Source of the DNA: Numida meleagris
Taxonomy: Eukaryota; Chordata; Aves; Galliformes; Numididae
Length of the DNA: 64,000 nt
NCBI RefSeq assembly: GCF_002078875.1
Contig: NC_034421.1
Location: 939,955 to 1,003,954, forward strand
Direction of reading: 5' to 3'
Part shown: one piece after another, positions 35,901 to 47,900 of the stretch
How positions within the stretch are numbered: the first letter of the stretch is position 1
Layout: every line of letters starts with the position of its first letter
Translations under genes and position numbers: made by a program
Notes under the pieces: model-generated
What the model was told of the DNA's origin: nothing
Seen by the model: the letters and a program-made list of their open reading frames with translations, nothing else
The model's database searches: none

Positions 35901-38900
35901 CTAGCTGCTGCTTTGCCGTCTGGTGGCTCTCTAATAATGAGCTTTTGTGGGTTTTTCTCCTACTGGAGGGTAGTCATGTAGTTCCTGACTCGTTCTTGTT
36001 ATGGTATGTCTTCTGTTGACTAGTTTTCTTGCAATTTAGAGCCAGTTTCGTATCCCATTTTTTAGTCTTACGCTGTTATGCTCTGTCCATCTGTCTGCTC
36101 ACCCACCCAGCTCTGGAACCGACCACCTACCCTCAGCCCTTCCTTCAGGGGAGGCCGCGGCCTGGGGCTGGGCTCGTGAGGGCGGGCAGCCGAGTGTTTG
36201 AGAGGAGAGGTTTTGATGGCGTCTCCTCAGAAGCAGGTGTCAGCGTGGGCTCAGCTCCTGTCGGGGCAGGGCGTGCTGACGGGGCAGACGAGAAGGACCT
36301 GAGGCAGAAGTCCGTAGCACGCACTGCTTTTGGGGCCGTCTGTGAGAGCACGTCCTTTTGTGAGTGATAGGATTAATGAATTGTGAAGATGAGGAACCAG
36401 TCCGTATGCTGGACACTCTGGATCTGGAGTGAAAGCTATCTGTTACATACGAATTAAGAACTCCCAGAACTTCCAGAAGGTGCTGGATCTGCTGCATTCT
36501 GGAATGCTGGAGTGCTGGTGTGACAGAAAGCAGTTTCCTGAGTACTCAGTTTTTGTTCTTGGTGTTATTGGTCAAAGTCATTTCTCTTAAGAGAGTTGAT
36601 CTGTTGTAATCCCATATTGTATTGTCTTTAAATCAAGACCCCATTTCTTGGCATCTTCTGAAAGGAAACGTGCCCTGGATAAAGTCTGTGGTCCCAGCTC
36701 TAATTGCTGATGTTGGTAAAATAAACTAGCACATATTCACCCGGTGCTAAAAGTCACGGTAAAACAGTTAGTTTTTCATAATAGAGTATAAAATAATAGA
36801 AGCGCAGAACACTTTAAAGCAAAGTATAAGGCACAATAATGGTCTCTGTTCATACAAGCATCGCAAAGCTGTGTGACCAGTGTCTCTTCTCTTATCAGGG
36901 TGCTGTTACCTAAAGCACAAGTGTTAAAAGAGGATGAGACCAGGGAAGGAATCCAAAGGAATCACTCTTCCTGGTAATTCTATGCTCTGCAGCACCCAGC
37001 AGTGAGAGTGTGAGCTAACATACCCATGAACATCATGCATGTTATGACAGCGTGACTTTCTGAAACTTGTTAAAAAGGGTGATCCTTAGATTTTTATGGT
37101 ATTTCTTGAAACTAACTCAGATAATTTAAGTTGTGGTCATTTGTGTCAATTCTTACAGTTTTGTCACTGCGTGACATTTGCTAGCCCTAATAACGTGGGG
37201 CTTTGGGCACACTTTTTTAACTACTCCACAGTCTCAATGAGCCCTCTTAATTTCCTTCCCGCAGCCGAGCAAAAGATGTTACGATGCCAGCGAAGCTTCC
37301 GGTGAATTTTTTCTCCACAAGATCTCCCGTCATTGATCTTTTTCGGGGACAATTAGACTATGCAGATCACCTTCGTCAGGACTCAGAGATTGCGTTGTAT
37401 TTCTTCTACGCGCCGTGGTGTGGCCAGTCGGTTGCAGTGAGAGAAGAAATAGAACGCGTGGCCAAGAGATTGTCAGACCAGGTAACTAGAGAAGACAGGA
37501 GTCTTACACCTGACCTGGTAGATCTTTAATATCTGAAGAGAGCCTAATGCCTGTCATCCTGTGGGAACCTGGAAGATCTGAATGTCCGTATCTTACAGTA
37601 ACGCAGCCAGTCGTCTTTAGTTTTACATACTGAGTGTTAGAGTGAATGGAGCAAAGCTGTGATGCCTGCTCATCCGAGTGTTATTTCTGCTCCTGGATGG
37701 GGAGCTCTGCAGCTTCCTTCTGGAAAAGTGTTTCTGGACTTATTGGTGTGCCTTCACGTAGAAACCATAGGGAGTTTGCCGCCAGTCCCAGGACTTAGAT
37801 TAGGAAGCTTAACAAGTGGAAAGAAAATCACTCACAAAATATTGCTATGCAAAGAAATAACAAAAAGCTTTAAAAAAAAATGGAGGGGGAGAAAAGAAAC
37901 CAATAGAATTAAGAGGTGTGGGTATGAAATACCGCTTTGAAAAGGTGTTGAAAATAACAGGTGGAATGTGTTGGGGGAAAAAAAAGGCAGATTAGATAAA
38001 GAAAATTACAGTAAGGTGCTTTGTTGTTATCTGCAAACTTGTCTCTGCTTTGCAGGTGCTGTTTGTTGCTATTAATTGCTGGTGGAACCAGGGGAAGTGT
38101 AGGAAGCAGAAGCATTTCTTTTATTTTCCTGTGATACACTTGTACCACCGCAGGTAAGAGCTCCATGTTTAAAGCCTGTTTTTCTTGTCGGCACTTTGCA
38201 AAGCAGAACTATTGTACATAGTTTCCTCCAAAAGTAATGCCTCCTATTTATTTCCATGGAAACTACAACAGATACAAAGAGCACAACAACACTGTTTGAT
38301 AGAGCAAATTCTCAGCTACAAAACACTATTTTTCAACATCATTGAGCAACGTAATAAAATAGGAGGCATTACTTTTGGAGTAGCCCTTGTATAAAATGTT
38401 ACATTTTCGAAATACTGTGTCTACAGTTAAAATAAACAGCTGAAGAGGAGGGGACTGAGCGAAGCTCATAATGTATGCTGCTGAGGTGTTGAGAAGGGCT
38501 GTACCTGTCAGTTAAATGACGTGCTGCTCAAGTTTTCATCCTTAAGGAAAATTTGTATTGCACATGCATCTCCTGGAAGTTCTGTCTCCAATGAAATGCA
38601 AATGATTCAGATTTATGTTTTTATTTTAGTTTTCTGTTTGCTCTGTAGGTGGATTATATTCACTGGTCCCAGTTTTTGGCAGCAGTCATGTATGTAGGAC
38701 TGGAATTTAGGCGCATGTTGAAATGGAACTGTGCAGTGAAGATGTTCTTCTAAATTTGAATTGTACACTCATTTTTAATGCCCCAGATGTTTGAGTAACG
38801 TTGTATAGTATTCTGCAGTCTCGCTTTGAATCTTCTAGTATTTGTATGTATGCATTCTTTTTGTGTGGAGCAGAAAGTAATCCTTTTCCAGTACTAGGCA

Positions 38901-41900
38901 CAGCAGAGCTGGATGCAGCATAGTTTCTCACTGGCAGTTTTGCAGCTCTCCCATTGTAGAGGCAGGTTGTACTCGGTTTGGGGATTTGTGCTGAGGATGA
39001 ACAATCCTAATCCTTGTCAGCTGAGCTTTGAATGGCATAATTCAAACTGTAATAAAAGCAAGCAAACAAAAAAACCCAACAAATATGTTTGTGCAGAATC
39101 TTACTTGGACATGTGTTGAGTTAGGATTATTTTATTTTGAAATAGCAACACGTTAGATGAATACACTTGGGTAGTGTCAGCAACTGATTGCTATATCTTT
39201 AAACAGAGTTGCAGCAAAATGAGATGTAAATTCATGTTGATAACCTCACAAAACCCCCAGAGAGCAATAACACCCCTCATGCCTGAGGTATTAAACTCTT
39301 ATGCTTTGTACAGTGCATGTGACAGGAAGCAGTATGTGTTGGTATTAAGGCAAAGACTTGTAATATACTAACGAAGGATATAGATTAATCCAGTAAGCTC
39401 TAGAAAACCATTCCAGAACGTTTGCGTATGGGTATCTCAGTGCAAGCTTGAATTTAAAAAAAAAAAAAATTTTTTTTTTGAACATGTATACGTATAAGCT
39501 GTATTACAGAATGCATCACGTTAAATTCTTCAGTGGACTAATGGGAATGGACTAATTCTTTGTGCTCTTGGTTTTTGATTTCATTTTAGACTGTGATGAC
39601 TTGTCCAACCTAATGATAATAAATGAGATGAAGGATTTAAAAGAGCGGTGGCCAGCGGGGAGAGGGACGTCATCGTCCTCCTCTGCTCTGCCCTTGCGAG
39701 GCCCCACCTGGAGCACTGTGCCCAGGCCTGTGCCCCCAGTTCAGGAGGGATGCAGAGCTGCTGGAGCGGGTCCAGAGGGGGGCACGGAGATGCTCAGAGA
39801 GCTGGAGCACTTCTCCTGTGAGGAAAGGTTGAGGGAGCTGGGCCTGCTGAGTTTGGAGAAGGGAAGGCTGCGGGGAGACTTCATCGTGGCCTTCCAGTAC
39901 ACGGAAGGAGCTTACAAGCAGGAGGAGGACCAATACTTTTTACATGGTCTGATAGCCATAGAACTAGGGGGAATGCCTTTAAACTAAAAGAGGGGAGATT
40001 TAGGTTAGATGTTAAGAGGAAATCCTTTACTTGGAGGGCGGTGAGGCCGTGGCACAGGCCACCCCATCCCTGGAGGCATTCAGGGCCAGGCTGGATGAGA
40101 TCCTGGGCCACCTGATCTGGTGTGGGGCAGCCCTGCCTGCGGCAAGTGGGTTGAGCTAGATGATCTTCAAGGTCCCCTCCAACCTCAGCCATTCTGTGAT
40201 GTCAGGGGGGTGAAGGAGGAGGTCTGGCAGCCACAGCCACACGGCCCTGCTCTGCGCTGTGTGCTGCGGGTGTCGGTGCCGCAGGGAGGAGCTGCAGGGT
40301 CACTCGGGCTGCCCAGCAGCAGCATGGCTGGGTTGGTCCCGGCTTTACTGAAGGGTACTTGGAAATGTTCAAGTAAAGAACTCTAGCACCTTTTCAGTCT
40401 AAACATTTAAAAATGAAAACAAAGGGAAAATAGGAGCAGTTTTTGAGATCTTTATTATGTGGTGGACTTACTTCAGATAGTTAAAGCAGCAGTATATGGA
40501 TAGGAATATTTAACTAACTCCTGGCTTTTACCAGCTTTGTTAATGGAACTCAGAAGTGGTCTCCATCTCTGTCCCCACCAGCACATCGCACCTGCGCATA
40601 GATGCCGCGCTGTCGCTGTGATTTCAGCTGGGGATGCTGTGCTGTGCCTCAGGGACGCTGCTGTGTCCATGTAACACAGCTCTCCCAGCTGCAGGCACCG
40701 CGGATAATGTGCACAGAGCAGTCCCAAGAGTTGAGCTTGCTGTCTGTAGAACTCCACCTCTGCCGCCTCCAACAGGGACTCTACTGTGAATTTCAGTCTT
40801 AATGTTCTATTATTTTTTTTGGTACTAGTTTTGGACCAATTGAATACAAAGGCCCAATGAGTGCTGTTTATATTGAAAAGTTTGTTCGCCGGGTGATGAC
40901 ACCACTACTCTACATCTCGTCTCGATCAAAATTACTAGATTTCCTCTCAAATTATGAGGTACTTGTCTCTCTTCTCTAGCTTTACTGCTGTGGTTCAGAA
41001 AGAGTTTTGTTTCACAGTTAAATTTGATCTGCTCCCAAGTGTTCGTTGCTCTCCGGAGTCTTGAAATCAGTGCCCTGTAAATATGCTATAATCATAAATA
41101 CATGAAACAACACATTCGTAACGCTGGTTCCCTGTGCAGTGACTGTCACGATTTAATGATGCTGTTAATTTGCAGTACTTCAGTAGAGGCAAGAATCAGA
41201 GTTGTTACCTCATGGGGGAAAAAAAGACACGTGAACCAGGAAGACAAAAGAAATCTTTTCCCCAAAATCTTGCAGCATCTGAGATATATATAATAATTGT
41301 TTTAATTTTAAAGGAATATGAAATCTTTCTGCTAAGATAAATGCTAAGTAAAAACAAATGTGAAATCAGTTGGAATAACTAACGGCTCCTGACCTCTCTG
41401 TGTGCTGTTCTTGGTGATCTTCATCCACCGGTGCACTGCTGCTTTCCCATTTTCAGTCCTGCGTGCTCAGAGGCGCCGAGGCTAGGAGCAGTTCTGGTGG
41501 GTTAATGACTTCCGAGGGGACAGCGTGCGTTGAAATTGGAACCATTTCTAATCCCTTTGTAACTTTCTATAGCGCACGATGGCAAATACTGTCATCTTCC
41601 TGCACTCCTAGTTCCTGGAGAACAGCCCTGCATGGCGAGCTGCTGCTGCAGCGTGGGCAGAACGCGCGGCGCTGTGCAGAGCCGCAGAACCAAGAGGCTC
41701 CTCTGGAGCACAGCTGCAGGACGGAGCGCAGCGTGTGCCCTGCAGTGAAGGCAGCTGCAGCTCCCGGCACGGGTGCTGGGCCGGGCTCATGCATTCAGAG
41801 CTCTCCGTGTGTTCAGGTCCCCAGCGCTGTAAGCAGGGGCTGGGAGGCAGGAGTAGTGAGTTCCGTGTCTGTCTCTGGTGCAGATACTTCCTGTGATTAA

Positions 41901-44900
41901 AAGCAATTCTGTTGTCCTTTCTCTGCTTCAGTTTTACTGCTCTAAAGCTTCACTGTTGTTCTGCTTGCCTCCTTGGAAAACAGTGGTGCTGGGGCTCCAG
42001 GCTTGGGTCTGGGCACCAGAAGGTGTACACACAGCAGTGCTGCTCCTGACCCACAGCTGAGGCTGCACGTTCTGACAGTAATTAGTTGGATTTTTTATGT
42101 ATTTGTGAAATGTCAGTAGTGCAAAATTAAAATAGGATAAGAATTTACTTTTTGAGAGCAAAGGAAAACATCCCAATTGGGAAACAATATAAAATATGTA
42201 GGAAGATCTACGTGGCATCAGAAGAGAGCGATCTGCAGTTCTGCCATAGCTACAAGGAGGTGGAATCTGGTGCTGTCTGAGCTCCTCTTAACAAACTTGT
42301 GTTGTGAGATTAGGAACTTCTTATTTATGCTGAGCTCTCCCTTGTAAGTGTTGAATCTCTCTTCTGCTGAGCAGCTTCTGTGTTGGTCCAGCTCCCAGAG
42401 CTGCTCAGGTTCCATTACGGTACTGGGATAGTTGGCAGAAGGACTGGACAATTTGCACAGCACTCAAGAAGGAACGCAGCATTTTGGCCACTTTCCTCCT
42501 GTACCTGCCCCTGGTCACAAGGAGGAAATTTTAACTATTGTTGGATGATCACAAGAAGGACGTTGTTTAAAAGGTTACAGATCAGGCACAGAGCTTGAGG
42601 TACATACATAAAGTGTGCTTTCTGCTAAGCCCACCCGATTTCTTATTATTGAAACCTTCTCTAAAAATCACTCCTGGTAACGCCTTACTGTCCAGTCAGT
42701 GCTCAGAAATCTGCAGCCACAGCAACTAGTGCATAACAGAGCAGTCAGGGCCTCGTCTGTTCAGTGGCTTTGAAACGCTTTCTAGGTCTGCTCTTCAGCT
42801 TCTTGTCACTTCTGCTGTCACTTCTGACTTTGTTTCATTCACTGCTTGGTGCCACCAGTTTGCTTTGTACAGTGATGGTTTTTAGAAACAGTCCCAGGAG
42901 ATGGGGAGCCGTGCAACGTGCGGTGTCTGTCTCCTTGTTGGGTTTACTTGGATACTTCATAAGGGGCTGGTTTGTTACTTTCTTAATTTGGTGTCATGAA
43001 AGAAAAGTGAAGAAAAGTAATTACTGTCTTATTTTTGTAACTGTTTTCCTTCCTTGAAGAATGAATGCTATTGCATTTCTGTATATTTTCACTTCTTTAT
43101 TTATATTTTTATTTTCTTCTCAGCAGCCATTACTGGAGAAACTTCAGTAATTGCTATACCTCGTTTTTATTGTTGGTAATTTTCCTGGGGTATTTCATAA
43201 GTAATCTTTATGAAGAAGGGTCTTGTGGGTAGCATTCAGCGTCAGGCAGGGTCATTCCTCCTGAAAGTCACTGGTTGGAATGGGGAACGATTTTATCGGT
43301 GAATCATTCCAAGATATTTTTACAAATATCAGTAAGGGCCAAATCCTATATTCCTGTTTTAAAACAAGATCTTTTTTTTTTTAACATGTAAGACTGAAAT
43401 AATTAAAGCATCCTATGAAATACCAAATGAAAGTATTTAGTTGGGAAGGTATTTGCCTCATCCAGGGGTGATGGGTGAGGCTGGAATCTTTCGTCCCACA
43501 GCGATCCCTGTGCTCTTGCCTTGTGCGTTCAGTGCTTTCTGCATGCACTGGTGGAACTGGGAAACAGCACAGAATAACCAGAGTCCATCGCTTACTATGT
43601 CCTGAAGGTCTGTTAAACCAAATTGGAATGGTGAATAAGAAAACAGTGATTAATAATGATTTTTTAAAATGGATTGTATCCTGCAAAGTCTAAAAACGTA
43701 GATGACGTTTTGGAGCAGGAGCCTGCGTGCTGCTGGCCTGCCTGCCCCGCGGCTCTGCTGCCCTTGTGGCCGTGGCCGGGCGCTGTGCCGGGAGCAGCCC
43801 TGTGTGCGGATGAGCCTTTCACATTCCACACTGTCTGATCAGCAACTGAAGATCTTTTCTTATTTATTTTTTATCTTTGTTCTTGTGCAGCTGCTCTCGC
43901 ACTGACTCCTAAGTGACACAGTGTAAGCACTGGCAGGGACTGCTGGCTTTAATGTGGGCTGGTATGTCAACTTAGCAGGTCCGGTTTTGACTCGCAGAAT
44001 GTGTGGATGCACAGCAGTCGCTCATTGTGTGCAGCGTGCTGAATGATTAGAATGTTGTTGGTAGGCTGAAAAATTGTCCTTGATATTCTTGTTCTGAAGA
44101 AGTCTTAAAACAGTTACGGTTTGGAACTGACTAATGATTTCAAAGCAAATTTTAATTTTTAGAGAACTTCAGTAGCCAGCGTGGGCAATGGGCAGCTTGA
44201 AACTCATGCCTCTACAGTCCTAAAAGCCCCCTCGCCTTTTGTGTAGCTCTCAAATAACAGCTTTAGAACTGATTGCCAGTCAGTCTTCTAATATTAATTC
44301 TTTTCTGACAGCATAAAGTGACTGTTCTTCAGTAAACATTGTTTTGTTGTCTTTTTAAAATGCTACATTTTAGTGTAGGCAAGCAACTTTCATCTCCCGT
44401 ATGCTTGAACTAACGGTAACTGTAATTCTTATTCTTCCAGCCTGGAGTTGTAGGATATTTTGAGTTCAATGCTTCACCGCAGCCTCCTGGTTATTTAACC
44501 TTCTTTACGTCAGCTTTACACTCATTAAAGAAAGGTAAAAGCCTCTTCTTCAAAATTTAAGGGGTCTGTGAACGATCTATGTAAATGGAATGAAATATGT
44601 AAATTGACTTTAGTATTTCTCTGCAATACTTTGTAATTTGAAAGTGAATCCCTTCTGAGTGTTTATTAAGATTCATCTAATTATGAATCTGTATTTCATT
44701 ACAGTGCAAAGTTTGCTTACGTGAAAGGTTTGTGGTATGTTTTGTGGTCAGCCATCGTGGAATTAGAGCACAGGGCAGGCTGCTCTCCAGCGATACATGA
44801 AGATGCACTTTTCTCAAATCCTTCAAGCATAGCTGCAGTGCATCTGTGCCATGCTCAGACCAGCACTTGACTGCGTTGAATTCCAGAGTGTCTGTAGTTC

Positions 44901-47900
44901 CAGTGTTGTTGCATTTTAAAAATAAGATCTGTATTCTTGTAAGGCTTTTAGGAGAGAAGTTCAGCGTGTAGAATTCTGTTTAAAATGTGAAAATTTGCCC
45001 TTTAAGATTACCTGGGAACAATACGCTTCGGAGTGATCACAGCTAAGCATGTTGCGGAGGAGATCTCGTTGGTGCACTCGGGCAGCGTGTATTTGCACAG
45101 ACACGTCAACACATCTCTTGTGAGTATCTTACTTATGTCGTAGCAACTCTGAGACAGTGTGTGGAGACTGAAACCGTGTTGCAGTGCGAACATGTAACGT
45201 CACGTGGACAATTATATAATAAAGGAGTGTTCCACAAAGCGGTAGAATAAGGAGTGTTTAAGAAGTTTATTTTTGTACAGTAATACGCATTTTCTTTCTG
45301 CTAATTAGCAGCTTCTCTAAATGACTTAAACTTCAAACAGTGTCTAGACCAGGCGTGTGGTACGGCCTCAGGAGAAGTGTCCGACTCAGTTCCTTTGCTG
45401 GTTTTAGCAAGAGTCAAAGATACACACGTGTGCTTGTTGTTTTTTTTTCCTTACGCTCATAGGGAAATAAGAGCCAGACTGCAGCGATGTAAAGTTGCAC
45501 TAGCACAGGTTGAAGTACTTTGAGTTGTAGCTTATCCATCCGTGACAGAAATAAAATTATCTTCTTGACTATGTATATTATCTGTATTTATCTGAGATAT
45601 AATTTAAAAGCTTTAATACACGGACTTTCAATGCATGAAGGTATATAGACACTTCAGCTCAGCTCTTGTCCTACTGTTGCTGAAGCGTGTGAAAATGGGG
45701 CTTCAGTTTGCAGCGTGTTCAGCGTTCGGTAATAGGTTGACCTAAGTTTTCACAGACCCTTGGGATCATTCTTATAATTTGGGAAATTGTTTGTCTCCTT
45801 CAAAACAAAACCCCAGAGGCCCAAACACCTCATAAATGGTCATACAGAGACTTTCTTCATAAAGTTTCTACTTCATCCAGCAGGTGGGAGTCAGAAAGCT
45901 ATAACTGAATGCGGGTAAGAGGAAGAGATTTTGTGGGGGAGGTGGTAGGTGGTGTGAAAACTTGCTTGTAGATTTAAAGGTATGACATAACGCTGATTAA
46001 AAGAACTATTTATATCAATTTAATTGAAAATTTATCAGAACTTCAAAACCTGCGTTTCATGGTTTTGGAAGTCTAAAACTGAAAATGCTTTTGGAATTGT
46101 TATTCTGTATGGATTGCTTATCTGTTCACACTGCTAACGTGAGTGGAAGCTCTGTGAAGATAAGTGTTGTTGCAGTATTTTATTCAGCTGAGGTTAGGGA
46201 GAACATGATTGTTTTTTTTCTAGAAATTACTGGTAAATGCATGAGACTGCTGTTGTCTTTGTGAGCAATTCAAGATAAACTTGTCTTAATTCATGAAAAT
46301 GACCCTTGAAGCTGTAAGCCAGTTTTCTTCAACAATTTTTCCATACATTCAGTAATAAAAAACAGTATAAACATTTTAAATGCAGTCTTGATGTTGGGGT
46401 CTTAAAATACTGACTTAAGGTGAGTTAATATGTTGAATTAGTAGTGGGAAAAACTTCTCTAGTATGCTGTAAATTGAAACACACGATGATATCAACGGAG
46501 AGATGGCACTCCTTGTAAAGCTTTGTGCAAGTGCAGACAGTAGAGATTATAACGATGCGATGAAGGAAAAATGAGCTTGCTTAGCAGAAGACTTGGTGCC
46601 TGGAAGACTGTGAATGTTGCTGTGGTCTGATGAGAAACTGGACAGTTTACCCCAAGGAAAAGGAGGTATGAAGTGCTGAAGCTCTGAATAGTTTTGTTAA
46701 ATTAAAAATGAGTTTTAGGCATTACTGTAGCAAAACACGCTGCAGTTGTGAACTGTGTTCAATAAGCAATATGTTTTAGTAAATGAGAGCAAACAATTAT
46801 TGTTTCCCTTCTCAAGATCTATCCAAATGACATCATGAACTATACAGCTGAGAACGTTTGCAAGTGGGCTCTGGAAAATCGAGAGCTGCTCATACGCTGG
46901 CTGAGACCACATGGCGGAAAAAGCCTTCTTCTGAACAACGAGCTGAAGAAAGGACCGGCACTTCTCGTCTTTATACCTTACAATCCCTTAGCAGAAATTC
47001 AGCCTCTTTTAGACGAAGTAAGTGAAATAACTTCCTGTGATAGGTGGGATGGAAGGGAAATCTGCTCCTTTCTTTTCCCTTCTTATACGTTCTGTTATTT
47101 ATCTGTTCTTTATGTGTACCTTTTTGCTGCATGTTTCCCCTTCGGTATGAAAAACAAATTGGTGACTCAGGAACGTGAGCACTGAATGAGTAGCAGGGTT
47201 CCCCCACAGCGAGAGCACACTGCAGGGTTACAGCTGTATGCCATGGCTGGAGAGTGCAGAGCACACTGCAGGGTTACAGCTGTATGTCATGGCTGGAGAG
47301 TGCAGAGCACACTGCAGGGTTACAGCTGTATGCCATGGCTGCAGGGCAGTGGCATCACTTTTGCTCTCTTAGCCGTGCTTACAGGATTTGTATGCTGCAT
47401 GGAGTGGGAAGAACCTCTGTTCTCTTTTCACTTGGGAATGCTTTTATTTATTTTCTCCTCATATTGGAAAACAAAGGAAATTCAGGAGCTGATACTGATT
47501 AATGCATTGCATAGTGGGATTCAACCGTATAATACAGTGTTATTGAACTGTGATAAGTAGGATACAGAGAGGACCTTGAGGTCAATGTCACGGAATGAAA
47601 GTGTTTTAAAGTGTATTTTTGTAGTTCCATGCATTTAATTCCTGTAGACTGAGATACCGAGCTTTGTTACAAAGTCAGGGTTTCCTGTAATTCTTTCCTA
47701 AGAATGTAGAAGAGTAGTAAACTTTGTTTCTGAAATTCCATCAAAAGTTGCATAGGTTGTTAAACCTGCAACAGGTAACTGGGTTTGAGTGAACTATGTG
47801 CAGTTAATCTTGCTTTGCTTTTTTCTTTTCCTTGTAGATTACCAAAGTGGCCTTGGAATACCACAGCTGTAACAAAAGCCAAGCAGCTGAACCAGAGCTT

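Noticed and set aside
39562..39987. Plus-strand 141-codon open frame between TXNDC11 exons 3 and 4
   Set aside because: It reads across a decayed, truncated CR1 LINE, not a host gene.
41463..41900. 145-codon open frame in TXNDC11 intron 4
   Set aside because: Open frames occur on both strands in a GC-richer patch. TXNDC11 exons 4 and 5 join in phase without it.
47186..47560. Plus-strand 124-codon open frame
   Set aside because: Produced by a 46-bp tandem repeat that is read in three successive frames, with no homology or splice support.
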